64,000 nucleotides of DNA from an uncultured Subdoligranulum sp. GTDB taxonomy: Bacteria; Bacillota; Clostridia; Oscillospirales; Ruminococcaceae. Numbering within the stretch: position 1 is the first letter of the stretch; each line of letters begins with the position of its first letter. The notes beneath the pieces are model-generated. The model was given only the letters and a program-made list of their open reading frames with translations, ran no database searches and had not been told where the DNA came from. The stretch lies in the NCBI GenBank assembly GCA_900545545.1, contig UQZO01000001.1:310001-374000 (forward strand), read 5' to 3'. Of the stretch, positions 1 through 7,613 are shown one piece after another. The position numbers were made by a program, and so were the translations under genes.

Positions 1-432
1 GATAAAATTGGTCTGGTCATCATCGACTACCTGCAGCTGATGCAGAGCGCCAAGCGCACCGAGAGCCGCGTACAGGAAATCAGTGATATCACCCGAAACC
101 TCAAAATCATGGCCAAGGAATTGAACGTTCCGGTCATTGCGCTGTCGCAGCTTTCCCGTGCAGCGGAAAAAACGGCCGGACGTTCCGACCATCGTCCGCA
201 GCTTTCCGACCTGCGTGACTCCGGTTCTATCGAACAGGACGCCGATATCGTGCTTTTTCTGTATCGTGCTGCGTACTACAATTCTCAGAACGGTGAGGAA
301 AACCAGGCCAACGAAAACGAAGCCGAATGTATTGTGGCCAAAAACCGTCATGGCGAAACCAGCGTGGTTCGCCTTGGCTGGGATGGTGCCCATACACGCT
401 TCAGCAATTTGGATGTGACACATGAGTTCTGA
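1..432 (+). CDS. dnaB: Replicative DNA helicase DnaB, C-terminal part (5' end outside window)
   Basis: The frame is open from base 1 and encodes the last 143 residues of the hexameric helicase that unwinds DNA at the replication fork. The first visible residues are the RecA-fold Walker B strand (VIIDYLQLM), followed by the SQLSRAAE stretch and RPQLSDLRDSGSIEQDAD, the DnaB-type loop and arginine-finger region. The C-terminal KNRHGET block is also typical. The N-terminal domain, linker and Walker A lie upstream of the window. The 3' end overlaps tilS by 11 bases, so the two are probably co-transcribed. No intein is seen in the visible part. Confidence 0.96.
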   Translation, partial: DKIGLVIIDYLQLMQSAKRTESRVQEISDITRNLKIMAKELNVPVIALSQLSRAAEKTAGRSDHRPQLSDLRDSGSIEQDADIVLFLYRAAYYNSQNGEENQANENEAECIVAKNRHGETSVVRLGWDGAHTRFSNLDVTHEF

Positions 433-1813
433 TGGCGAAAAAACAATTCGACGCATCGAAGATACCTTGTTGACCTATTGCCGTCAGCAGGGCTTGTTCA
501 AGTCTGGCGACAGAGTCATTGTGGCCTGCTCCGGTGGAGCAGACTCTATGGCTTTGTTGCTTTTTTTGCTTCGCAGGCGCCGTGATCTGGAAATCGAAGT
601 CCTGGCCACCCATGTCAACCACGGCATCCGCGGCGTCAACGCGGTTGCGGACGCCAATTTTGTCACCGCCTTCTGTCGCCAGAACGGCGTGGAGCTGTTT
701 TTGTATGACGCAGTGCGCGAAGGCGTGGATATTCCGCAGCAGCCCAGCGAAGAATGGGCCCGGGGATTGCGCTATGGCTGGTTTGACCAGCTGGCCGTGC
801 AGGAGGAAGCCTTTATTGCAACGGCCCACACCATGTCGGATCAGGTGGAAACCGTGCTGTTCCGCATGGCGCGCGGCACGGGAGTGCATGGTCTGGCGGG
901 CATTCCGCCCCGCCGTGGATACTATGTGCGCCCCTGCCTGTGCCTGACGCGGGGGGATACCGAAGCATACTGCGAAGCGCTTGGGCAAAACTATGTGCAG
1001 GATGAGACCAATGCGCAGGATACCTATGCGCGCAATCGAATCCGCCATGATGCCATCCCGGCGCTGCAATATGCCAACCCTTCGGCGGAAATTGCCATTG
1101 CCCGTCTGTGCCGTCAGATGCGGGATCTGGATGTATGGCTGACGGGGGAGGCGGCAGCGCTTTTGCAGGCTGCCACGGTAGAGAAGGGCTACGATGTTGC
1201 CACCCTGCGCCGGGCCGAAGGTCCGGTTCTGGATACGGCATTGCATTCCCTGGTCAGCCCGGTGCGTGATGCTGAGGAAAAGTATATCACCTTGCTGCGG
1301 TTCCTTTTGCAGCGGGGGGAAGGTGCCCTGCAGCTGACCCCGGAAGTGACTTATAAAGTGAAGGACGGCATCCTGCTGCGCCAGACGCCCCAGGGCATCA
1401 AACCGCCGCCGGCACCGCCGCAGCCTTTCAGCGAAGGGCGTTTCTTCCTGCCAGGTGGTTATTTTGTAGAATTTCGCCGCGTAAAGTATGAAGAATTTCT
1501 AAAAAATCAACCAATTTTCAAAAAAGACTTAAACTGTTGCGCGGATTGTGCTAAAATACAGAAGAATCTACTTTTACGTACACGCCTGCCGGGGGATTTT
1601 TTCCGCCCGGCTGGTCGCCATGTGCGCAAAACATTGAAAAAACTTTATAATGAAATGGGAATTCCGCAGGAGGAACGGCCGCTGCTGCCTTTGCTGGCAG
1701 ATGGAAGCGAAGTGCTTTGGCTGTGGGGCTGTGGCTTTGCGGAAGGCGTTGCCCCCGACTCGTACACCAATGAAGTACTGACCGTACGGACGGAAAAAGC
1801 AGGGGAGGATTAA
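422..1813 (+). CDS. tilS: tRNA(Ile)-lysidine synthase TilS
   Basis: 463 residues. TilS joins lysine to C34 of the CAU-anticodon tRNA(Ile) using ATP, so that it reads AUA. The N-terminal PP-loop motif SGGADS (residues 37-42) marks the N-type ATP pyrophosphatase fold; HVNHGIRG and the TAHTMSDQVET block follow. The C-terminal third has the TilS substrate-binding signature LLLRTRLPGDFFRP. The ATG lies inside the dnaB 3' end (11-base overlap), which suggests coupled translation. An AT-rich islet around 1490-1570, inside the 3' half, stands out from the GC-rich surroundings and may hold a promoter for hpt-ftsH. Neighbours hpt and ftsH match the conserved Firmicutes order tilS-hpt-ftsH. Confidence 0.95.
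   Translation: MSSDGEKTIRRIEDTLLTYCRQQGLFKSGDRVIVACSGGADSMALLLFLLRRRRDLEIEVLATHVNHGIRGVNAVADANFVTAFCRQNGVELFLYDAVREGVDIPQQPSEEWARGLRYGWFDQLAVQEEAFIATAHTMSDQVETVLFRMARGTGVHGLAGIPPRRGYYVRPCLCLTRGDTEAYCEALGQNYVQDETNAQDTYARNRIRHDAIPALQYANPSAEIAIARLCRQMRDLDVWLTGEAAALLQAATVEKGYDVATLRRAEGPVLDTALHSLVSPVRDAEEKYITLLRFLLQRGEGALQLTPEVTYKVKDGILLRQTPQGIKPPPAPPQPFSEGRFFLPGGYFVEFRRVKYEEFLKNQPIFKKDLNCCADCAKIQKNLLLRTRLPGDFFRPAGRHVRKTLKKLYNEMGIPQEERPLLPLLADGSEVLWLWGCGFAEGVAPDSYTNEVLTVRTEKAGED
1529..1557 (+). promoter_or_regulatory. Possible internal promoter for hpt-ftsH inside tilS
   Basis: TTAAAC (1529-1534), a 17-base spacer and TAAAAT (1552-1557) with an extended TGC just before the -10, in an AT-rich islet of tilS. 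The -35 is poor (3 of 6), so this is a guess from pattern and position only. Confidence 0.35.
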
Positions 1814-1817
1814 TTGC

Positions 1818-2369
1818 ATGCAGAGCATGGATTTGGATATTGATCATATTTTAGTATCAGAAGAGCAGCTGCAAAATAAGGTTGCAGAGCTCGGTGCACA
1901 GATCAGCAAAGACTATGAGGGGAAAGATCTCCTTCTGGTTTCTATTCTCAAAGGTTCCGTTGTCTTTATGGCGGACCTGATGCGCGCGGTCAAAATTCCG
2001 TGCGGCATTGATTTCATGGTAGTTTCCAGCTATGGCGGCGCCAATACCGAGTCGACGGGCCTTGTCAAGATCGTCAAGGACCTGGACGCCGACCTGACCG
2101 GCAAGGATGTTCTGATTGTAGAGGATATTCTGGACACCGGCATCACCCTTTCTCACCTTTTGCCGATGCTCAAGCTGCGCAATCCGAACAGCGTGCGCCT
2201 TTGCACGATTCTCAGCAAACCCAGCCGCCGCAAGGCGGACATTGAGCCGGACTACCTCGGGTTTGAGGTGCCGGATGAGTTCGTGGTGGGCTATGGCCTG
2301 GACTACGATGAAAAGTATCGCAATCTGCCCTATGTGGGCGTTTTGAAACCCGAAATTTACAGCAAATAA
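1818..2369 (+). CDS. hpt: Hypoxanthine phosphoribosyltransferase
   Basis: 183 residues, normal for the family. It salvages hypoxanthine or guanine with PRPP to give IMP or GMP in the cytoplasm. The PRPP-binding loop VEDILDTGIT is at residues 101-110, and the LKG pyrophosphate loop (ILKGSVVF) at 43-50. A GGGGAGG ribosome-binding site 8 bases upstream supports the ATG at 1818; a second in-frame ATG nine bases later is possible. It sits 4 bases after tilS and 58 bases before ftsH, with no terminator on either side, so tilS-hpt-ftsH is probably one operon. In Bacillus the TilS and HprT proteins also act on ftsH transcription; whether that holds here is unknown. Confidence 0.96.
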   Translation: MQSMDLDIDHILVSEEQLQNKVAELGAQISKDYEGKDLLLVSILKGSVVFMADLMRAVKIPCGIDFMVVSSYGGANTESTGLVKIVKDLDADLTGKDVLIVEDILDTGITLSHLLPMLKLRNPNSVRLCTILSKPSRRKADIEPDYLGFEVPDEFVVGYGLDYDEKYRNLPYVGVLKPEIYSK

Positions 2370-2427
2370 AGCCGATTCGGGCGGCTAAAATTACCCGGTA
2401 CAGCTGTGCCGGATAGGAGTTGATTTC

Positions 2428-4518
2428 TTGCAGCATAAACCTCGTTTTAACGGCATCCTTGTGGTTGCCGTGCTCATGGTGTTGGTATTGTTCTTTGTCA
2501 GCCTGTCGCCGCTGCTGGCGTCCTCGGCATCCGGCCATATCAACTACTCCGAAGTGTACTATTATTTCGAGAACCAGCAGGTGACCTCGTACCGTCTGGA
2601 TCTGGGCACCTACAAGCTGGAAATGTGGCTGAAGGAAGGCAATGTGCCGCTCCCTGAGGCTACGGTGCAGATCGATGATCAGGAAACCGGTGGTCTGCTG
2701 AGCACCCTCGGCGGATCGGAAGAAGATATGCTGCCTCCCAACGGCGGCACCGTTTATGTTTCTTATAAGCTGCCCTACGGCATTGATTTCAGCAGCGGCA
2801 AAATCTCGGAATTCGTGGATGAGTACAACGAAGCCAATCCCGATGCCCCGATGATTTTTGACTACGTCGCGGCCAAGACCAGCATCCCTTGGTTGGAGAT
2901 CATCTTCTATGTGGTCATGCTGGGCAGTCTGGGCATGCTGTTCATGTCGATGTACCGCGGCGGTGCCGGCGGCGGCATCATGAATGTCGGCCGCGCCAAG
3001 GTCAAGGATCAGCAGGAGAACCAGCGCAAGGCAACGTTTGCGGATGTTGCCGGTGCGGATGAAGAAAAGGCTGAACTGCAGGAAGTGGTTGAATTCCTCA
3101 AAGCCCCCGGCAAGTTCAATTCTCTCGGCGCCCGCATTCCTCACGGCGTTTTGCTGGTGGGCCCTCCGGGTACCGGTAAGACGCTGCTGGCGCGTGCCTG
3201 CGCCGGAGAAGCAGGCGTCCCGTTCTACGCCATTTCCGGTTCCGACTTCGTGGAAATGTATGTCGGTGTCGGTGCTTCCCGTGTCCGTGATTTGTTTGAA
3301 AAAGCCAAAAAGACGATGCCTTCCATCGTCTTTATCGATGAGATCGACGCCGTCGGCCGCCAGCGTGGCGCCGGCCTGGGCGGCGGTCACGATGAACGCG
3401 AGCAGACCCTGAACCAGTTGCTGGTTGAGATGGACGGCTTTGATGCCAACGACGGCGTCATCGTGATGGCCGCCACCAACCGTGCCGACATCCTGGATAA
3501 GGCGTTGCTGCGTCCGGGCCGTTTTGACCGTCAGGTCTATGTGGGCCTGCCCGATGTAAAGGGCCGTGAAGAAATTCTGAAGGTTCACACCAAGAACAAG
3601 CCCCTGGGGCCGGACGTGAGCCTGAAAACAATTGCCCGTTCTACAGCGGGCTTCTCCGGCGCTGACCTGGAAAACCTGGTCAACGAGGCGGCCCTGCTTG
3701 CGGCGCGCCGCGGCAAAAAGGCGATTACCGAACCGGAAATCGAGGAGGCTTCCGTCAAGGTCATGATGGGCCCCGAGAAGAAGAGCCATGTGGTGACTGA
3801 CGACGAGCGCCGCCTGGTGGCATACCATGAAACCGGCCATGCCATTACCGGCTATTTTGGCAAGCATCATGACCCGGTGCATCAGATCAGCATCATTTCC
3901 CGTGGCGGTGCGGGCGGCTACACCATGTACCTGCCGGAGAAAGACCCCAGCTATGTAACGAAAACTGCGATGTTTGAAAACATCGTTTCGCTGTTGGGCG
4001 GTCGTGTGGCCGAGCAGCTGGTTCTGGACGATATCTCTACCGGCGCCTCCAGCGACCTGCAGCGCGCTACCGATACAGCGCGTGCCATGGTTACGCGGTA
4101 TGGCTTCTCGGAGCGTATGGGTCCTGTTGTCTACGGCAGCGATCCCGAGCAGACCTTCCTGGGCCGTGATTTTGGCCAGGGCAAGGGCTATTCAGAAGCC
4201 ATTGCTTCGGAAATCGACAACGAGATCCGCGATATCGTGGACGAAGCTTATGAGACGGCCCGCCGTCTCCTCACGGAGCACATGACGGAGCTGCACAAGA
4301 TTGCCAACGTTTTGATGGAACGTGAAAAGATCAGCGGCGATGAGTTCCGCACGCTGATGGAAGGTGGAAATCTGCCGCCGTTTGATTTGAGCAAGAGCCA
4401 GACCACCACGGTGGAAAAGCAGGCGCAGGACGCTTCTCAGACGGCTGCCCAGGAAGAACTTCCGAAAACAGAGACTGCTGCCGAGCCGGATGAAAACCGA
4501 CCGGACGCCCAAGAGTAA
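2428..4518 (+). CDS. ftsH: ATP-dependent zinc metalloprotease FtsH
   Basis: 696 residues starting at TTG (GGATAGGAG upstream). It is a membrane-anchored AAA+ protease that extracts and degrades membrane and unstable cytosolic proteins. Visible: a first membrane helix at about residues 8-30, an extracytoplasmic domain to about 150, and a second helix at about 150-172. Walker A GPPGTGKT is at 245-252, Walker B FIDEIDAVG follows, then the second region of homology (ATNRADILDKALLRPGRFDR). The zinc-protease motif HETGH is at 467-471. The C-terminal 40 residues are a Gln/Glu/Thr-rich tail. It ends 18 bases before an unrecognised zinc-ribbon membrane protein, probably in the same operon. Confidence 0.97.
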   Translation: MQHKPRFNGILVVAVLMVLVLFFVSLSPLLASSASGHINYSEVYYYFENQQVTSYRLDLGTYKLEMWLKEGNVPLPEATVQIDDQETGGLLSTLGGSEEDMLPPNGGTVYVSYKLPYGIDFSSGKISEFVDEYNEANPDAPMIFDYVAAKTSIPWLEIIFYVVMLGSLGMLFMSMYRGGAGGGIMNVGRAKVKDQQENQRKATFADVAGADEEKAELQEVVEFLKAPGKFNSLGARIPHGVLLVGPPGTGKTLLARACAGEAGVPFYAISGSDFVEMYVGVGASRVRDLFEKAKKTMPSIVFIDEIDAVGRQRGAGLGGGHDEREQTLNQLLVEMDGFDANDGVIVMAATNRADILDKALLRPGRFDRQVYVGLPDVKGREEILKVHTKNKPLGPDVSLKTIARSTAGFSGADLENLVNEAALLAARRGKKAITEPEIEEASVKVMMGPEKKSHVVTDDERRLVAYHETGHAITGYFGKHHDPVHQISIISRGGAGGYTMYLPEKDPSYVTKTAMFENIVSLLGGRVAEQLVLDDISTGASSDLQRATDTARAMVTRYGFSERMGPVVYGSDPEQTFLGRDFGQGKGYSEAIASEIDNEIRDIVDEAYETARRLLTEHMTELHKIANVLMEREKISGDEFRTLMEGGNLPPFDLSKSQTTTVEKQAQDASQTAAQEELPKTETAAEPDENRPDAQE

Positions 4519-4536
4519 TAAAGTAGGTGTTGGATC

Positions 4537-5601
4537 ATGGATCAGAATTTTTCCCTGATGGCGCAGTCTCGCGCCAACTATTACACGGCCGGCAGCCCGG
4601 TCCAGTTTGTGCGGGTTGAATTGCTGAAAGGTGATGTGACCGGCGAAGTTGCGGTGTGCCTGACGTTCAAAAATGTCGGCACTGAGCCGTTGACGGGCCT
4701 GGTGGTTCACTTCAAATGTAAGGATGCCGCAGGTCAGGTTCTCTGCGAAGATGATTTCTATTATGAGCAGCTGGACGCACAGCCCGGCGATGTCTTTGGC
4801 AGCGACGATGCGGTGTATGTCAGCGATACGCCGGTTTCCAGCGTTGAGGTTGAACAGGACCGCGCCTTCCTGAACGGCCGCGGTGTTGATCTGCGCGGCT
4901 ACAAGCGTGTGCGCCTGCAGATGCCCCGCGTTCTGCCGGGCTCTATTGCCAAGACGCTTCAGCAGCGCACCGGCAACAGCCAGCTGACCTGCGTGCCGCA
5001 GGACACGGAGTATGGCTGGTTCTGCGCTTGTGGTGCGTTCCACCCCAACGAAGAAAACTGCACCTCCTGTTCGGAGTGCGGCGGTGATCGTGCCGGCATC
5101 AAGGCGACGTTGACCTCCATTCTGGAAGAAGCCCGTCGTGCGGCGGAACGTCAGCAGCAGGAGATCAACTCCGTTGCCGATAATGTGGCCCCGCAGCGTG
5201 CACCCGCCAGCAATCCCGCCGCAACGGCTGCGGCGGCACAGGCTGCCATCAACCAGGAAGCAGAGGATGCCACGGCAACCTATGATCCCAATGGCTATGC
5301 CCAGGATGATGACGAAGAAATGGAGCGCGTCCGCCGTTACGCCCCCAAGGGTCGCCTGTTTGATGACGAGGACGATGACGATGAAGGCACGCAGATGTAT
5401 GACACTGACGAGCTGGATTATGACGACGAGAACGATTATGATGACCGCGGCAAAAAGCGTGGCCGTTATGCCGACGATGATGACGCCAGCGAGGACGATA
5501 TCATGGCAGAGCGGATCATCCATTGGGCACCGCCGATCACGGCTATTGTCTGCGCGCTGATCATTGCGGTTTCTCTGGTGTATCATTTTGTCATTGCCTG
5601 A
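4537..5601 (+). CDS. Unrecognised tail-anchored acidic zinc-ribbon protein
   Basis: 354 residues; I do not recognise the family. The N-terminal part (about 1-155) reads as a beta-rich domain without a signal peptide. A short cysteine cluster follows: C163, C165, C175, C178 and C181, a likely zinc ribbon. Residues 187-210 are Glu/Arg/Gln-rich and probably helical, then comes an Ala/Pro linker. About 250-325 is a very acidic Asp/Glu/Tyr low-complexity stretch. The last 25 residues (330-354) form one hydrophobic helix, so the protein should be tail-anchored with nearly all of it in the cytoplasm. It follows ftsH by 18 bases and is closed by a strong terminator, so it is probably co-transcribed with ftsH; a role as substrate receptor or partner of FtsH is inference only. 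Confidence 0.85.
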   Translation: MDQNFSLMAQSRANYYTAGSPVQFVRVELLKGDVTGEVAVCLTFKNVGTEPLTGLVVHFKCKDAAGQVLCEDDFYYEQLDAQPGDVFGSDDAVYVSDTPVSSVEVEQDRAFLNGRGVDLRGYKRVRLQMPRVLPGSIAKTLQQRTGNSQLTCVPQDTEYGWFCACGAFHPNEENCTSCSECGGDRAGIKATLTSILEEARRAAERQQQEINSVADNVAPQRAPASNPAATAAAAQAAINQEAEDATATYDPNGYAQDDDEEMERVRRYAPKGRLFDDEDDDDEGTQMYDTDELDYDDENDYDDRGKKRGRYADDDDASEDDIMAERIIHWAPPITAIVCALIIAVSLVYHFVIA

Positions 5602-5639
5602 TTTGCAGCCTCTACATGGACTGTTAAGATGAAAAAAGC

Positions 5640-5673
5640 AACCGCTGCCTGGTACCAGGCAGCGGTTTTTTTT
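5640..5673. terminator. Bidirectional intrinsic terminator
   Basis: A perfect 28-base palindrome (5640-5667, arms AACCGCTGCCTGG / CCAGGCAGCGGTT) followed by eight T and preceded by a run of A. It serves the ftsH-side operon and, read on the other strand, the convergent pseudouridine synthase, whose stop codon lies in the T tract. Confidence 0.93.
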
Positions 5674-6634
5674 ATTCGCTGATCAAACGGTCAAACAGCT
5701 TTACAATTTCGGGGTTGTCCAGCTTAATAACACGGCCTGACAGATAGTGCAGGCTGTTCTCTTCTGGAATCCTTCCAAACGTCAGGCGCTGGGCGCAGAG
5801 TGCCTGTGCTTTTAAGCCGGTGCGCTCGTTCATCTTGCGATTGCCGTATTTGATATCCCCAAGGACAGGATGCCCTAAATATGCCAGGTGGGCACGAATC
5901 TGATGGGTGCGTCCCGTGATGAGCCCGATCCGGCACAGTGCGAAGGGGCCGCTTTGCCGGATTACGGTAACATCGGTGATGATCTGCTTGTAACCGTCTC
6001 CGGCGCGGGCATGGATGCGCACCTTGTTGTTTGTCTCATTGTGCTGAAGCCATGCAATATGGCGCCCGGCCGGCGGTGCACCGACGGTGATGGTCAGGTA
6101 CTCCTTTTTCATCATGTCGTCCCGGATGATTGCATTCAAATCCCGCAGCGCCGTATAACTTTTGGCGGCCAGCACCAACCCTTCGGTGCCGCGGTCCAGA
6201 CGATTGCACAGGGCGGGCGCAAAACGTTTTTCCGCATGGGGATCGTATTCGCCTTTGGCCTGCAGGTAAGCGGCAAAGGCATCCACCAGGTTGGGGTCAC
6301 CGGTGCGATCGCTGTGGCACAGCAGATGCGCCGGTTTATAAAGGACGGCAAAATTCTCATCTTCGTAGATGATCGTGACCGGCGGCTGTTTGCGGGGGGC
6401 TTTCGGCTTTGACGCACTGGGATGCGCCGGGAAAAACTCGTCATTGATATACAGTTCGATCACGTCGCCGGTGTGCAGCCGGGTATCAGGTTCGGCCCGT
6501 TTCCCGTTTACCTTGATGCGCTTGTTCCGGAATGCTTTGTACATCATGCTGCGCGGCAGTTGATGGGTAACCCCTTCCACAAAGCGGCTCAGGCGAACAT
6601 CGTTTTCGTTGGGGCCAGCGGTAAAACTTTTCAT
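5672..6634 (-). CDS. RluA-family 23S rRNA/tRNA pseudouridine synthase
   Basis: 320 residues on the minus strand, the only minus-strand gene in the window. It converts specific uridines to pseudouridine. Residues about 12-65 form an S4 RNA-binding domain. The catalytic block is NRLDRGTEG (144-152), a variant of the RluA motif HRLDxxTSG, with catalytic Asp147; GRTHQIRAHL further on is also typical. The start chosen is the ATG at 6632-6634, preceded by GTGAGG, because the 37 residues upstream in frame are hydrophobic and unlike the family. It is RluC/RluD-like, but the exact target site cannot be told. It is divergent from radC. Confidence 0.9.
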   Translation of the reverse strand: MKSFTAGPNENDVRLSRFVEGVTHQLPRSMMYKAFRNKRIKVNGKRAEPDTRLHTGDVIELYINDEFFPAHPSASKPKAPRKQPPVTIIYEDENFAVLYKPAHLLCHSDRTGDPNLVDAFAAYLQAKGEYDPHAEKRFAPALCNRLDRGTEGLVLAAKSYTALRDLNAIIRDDMMKKEYLTITVGAPPAGRHIAWLQHNETNNKVRIHARAGDGYKQIITDVTVIRQSGPFALCRIGLITGRTHQIRAHLAYLGHPVLGDIKYGNRKMNERTGLKAQALCAQRLTFGRIPEENSLHYLSGRVIKLDNPEIVKLFDRLISE

Positions 6635-6660
6635 GAAATCCTCACTTGTCAAAAGAGTCT

Positions 6661-6688
6661 TTGCAAATTCTTGTTTCCAGTATATAAT
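6661..6688 (+). promoter_or_regulatory. radC promoter
   Basis: TTGCAA (6661-6666), a 16-base spacer and TATAAT (6683-6688), 45 bases upstream of the radC start. Its -10 shares two bases with the minus-strand promoter at 6679-6707. Confidence 0.7.
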
Positions 6689-6707
6689 AAAATGAAGAAA
6701 AGGTAAA
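6679..6707 (-). promoter_or_regulatory. Divergent promoter of the RluA-family gene
   Basis: On the minus strand: TTTACC (complement of 6702-6707), 17 bases, TATACT (complement of 6679-6684). It overlaps the radC promoter at the -10, so the two probably compete for polymerase. Confidence 0.65.
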
Positions 6708-6733
6708 GGGAACCGCCAGAAGGATGTGAAAGC

Positions 6734-7468
6734 ATGGCCCAACAAAAGGAGCGTCCATTACACGAAAACCACCGTGCCCGTATGCAGGCGCGTGTGGAAC
6801 GTGACGGGCTGGAAAGTTTGGCCGAGCATGAAGCGCTGGAATATCTTCTGTTTCTGGCGATTCCGCGCAGGGATACCAACGAGCTGGCCCACAGGCTGAT
6901 CCAGCATTTCGGGGATTTTTGCAAGGTGATGGAAGCAGAACCCGAAGAACTGGAACAGGTAGAGGGGATCGGTCCCAAAAGTGCACGGCTGATCCACACC
7001 GTGATGGCGTTCGGGCGGTATTACGGCTTGAAAAAGCGGAAACGCCGCGTTGCGCTGGACCGGGCGGAGAATGCGGCGGAATATGTAAAACCGTTGTTTC
7101 TGGGCCAACAAAATGAGTTGTTGTATCTCATTCTTCTGGATGATAAATGCTGCCCCGTCCGGGATATGCGCATCGCGGAAGGGGTGCCCAACCGCGTCCA
7201 CATCGACACCCGCAAACTGCTGCGGGACGTGGCGCGCACCGATGCCACCTGTGCCATTCTGGCGCACAACCATCCCACGGGACTGGCGCTGCCCAGCGAG
7301 GCGGACCTCATTGCAACGGCGGGCATTATGAAAGCGCTGGACCCGTTGGGCGTTTCCATCATCGACCATATTATTGTGGCGGGGGAGGATTTCTGTTCCA
7401 TGCGGGAACGCGGCTGCCTGCCGGAATACCGCGGAAGCAATGATATTCTGAACGCTTCCAGTATATGA
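6734..7468 (+). CDS. radC: RadC family protein (JAB/MPN domain)
   Basis: 244 residues. The family carries an N-terminal helix-hairpin-helix region (VEGIGPKSA, 77-85) and a C-terminal JAMM metalloprotease-like domain. The metal-binding motif H178-x-H180-x10-D191 (HNHPTGLALPSEAD) is intact. Despite its name, a direct repair role for RadC is not established. The ATG at 6734 follows AAGGATGTG. The gene stands alone, with its own promoter and a terminator after it, just before uvrB. Confidence 0.95.
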   Translation: MAQQKERPLHENHRARMQARVERDGLESLAEHEALEYLLFLAIPRRDTNELAHRLIQHFGDFCKVMEAEPEELEQVEGIGPKSARLIHTVMAFGRYYGLKKRKRRVALDRAENAAEYVKPLFLGQQNELLYLILLDDKCCPVRDMRIAEGVPNRVHIDTRKLLRDVARTDATCAILAHNHPTGLALPSEADLIATAGIMKALDPLGVSIIDHIIVAGEDFCSMRERGCLPEYRGSNDILNASSI

Positions 7469-7474
7469 CGAAAC

Positions 7475-7512
7475 TGCACTCTGTTGCCTGCCGGCGGCGG
7501 GGTGCATTTTTT
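7475..7512 (+). terminator. Intrinsic terminator after radC
   Basis: Stem of about 14 pairs (left arm from TGCAC at 7475, right arm ending GTGCA at 7506; several G-U pairs), loop TGCC, then six T. Confidence 0.8.
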
Positions 7513-7544
7513 ACGGGATGCTACACAAAATGTGAGCAGGGGAC

Positions 7545-7573
7545 TTTACTTATAAATAGTGCTATGCTATAAT
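7545..7573 (+). promoter_or_regulatory. uvrBA promoter
   Basis: TTTACT (7545-7550), a 17-base spacer and a perfect TATAAT (7568-7573), 40 bases before the uvrB ATG. No SOS-type (LexA) box was identified near it. Confidence 0.75.
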
Positions 7574-7613
7574 CTGCATACAACAATACGTTGTAAAACG
7601 AAAGGGGTTTGCT

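Noticed and set aside
607..611. IleS KMSKS variant QMHKS (residues 607-611) as a novel active site
   Set aside because: I believe MHKS-type motifs are common in clostridial IleS, so it is not remarkable; coordinates given here are residues of the protein encoded at 23963-26737.
6635..6745. In-frame N-terminal extension of the RluA-type protein
   Set aside because: It crosses both divergent promoters and is not S4-like; the ATG at 6632-6634 has a good ribosome-binding site.
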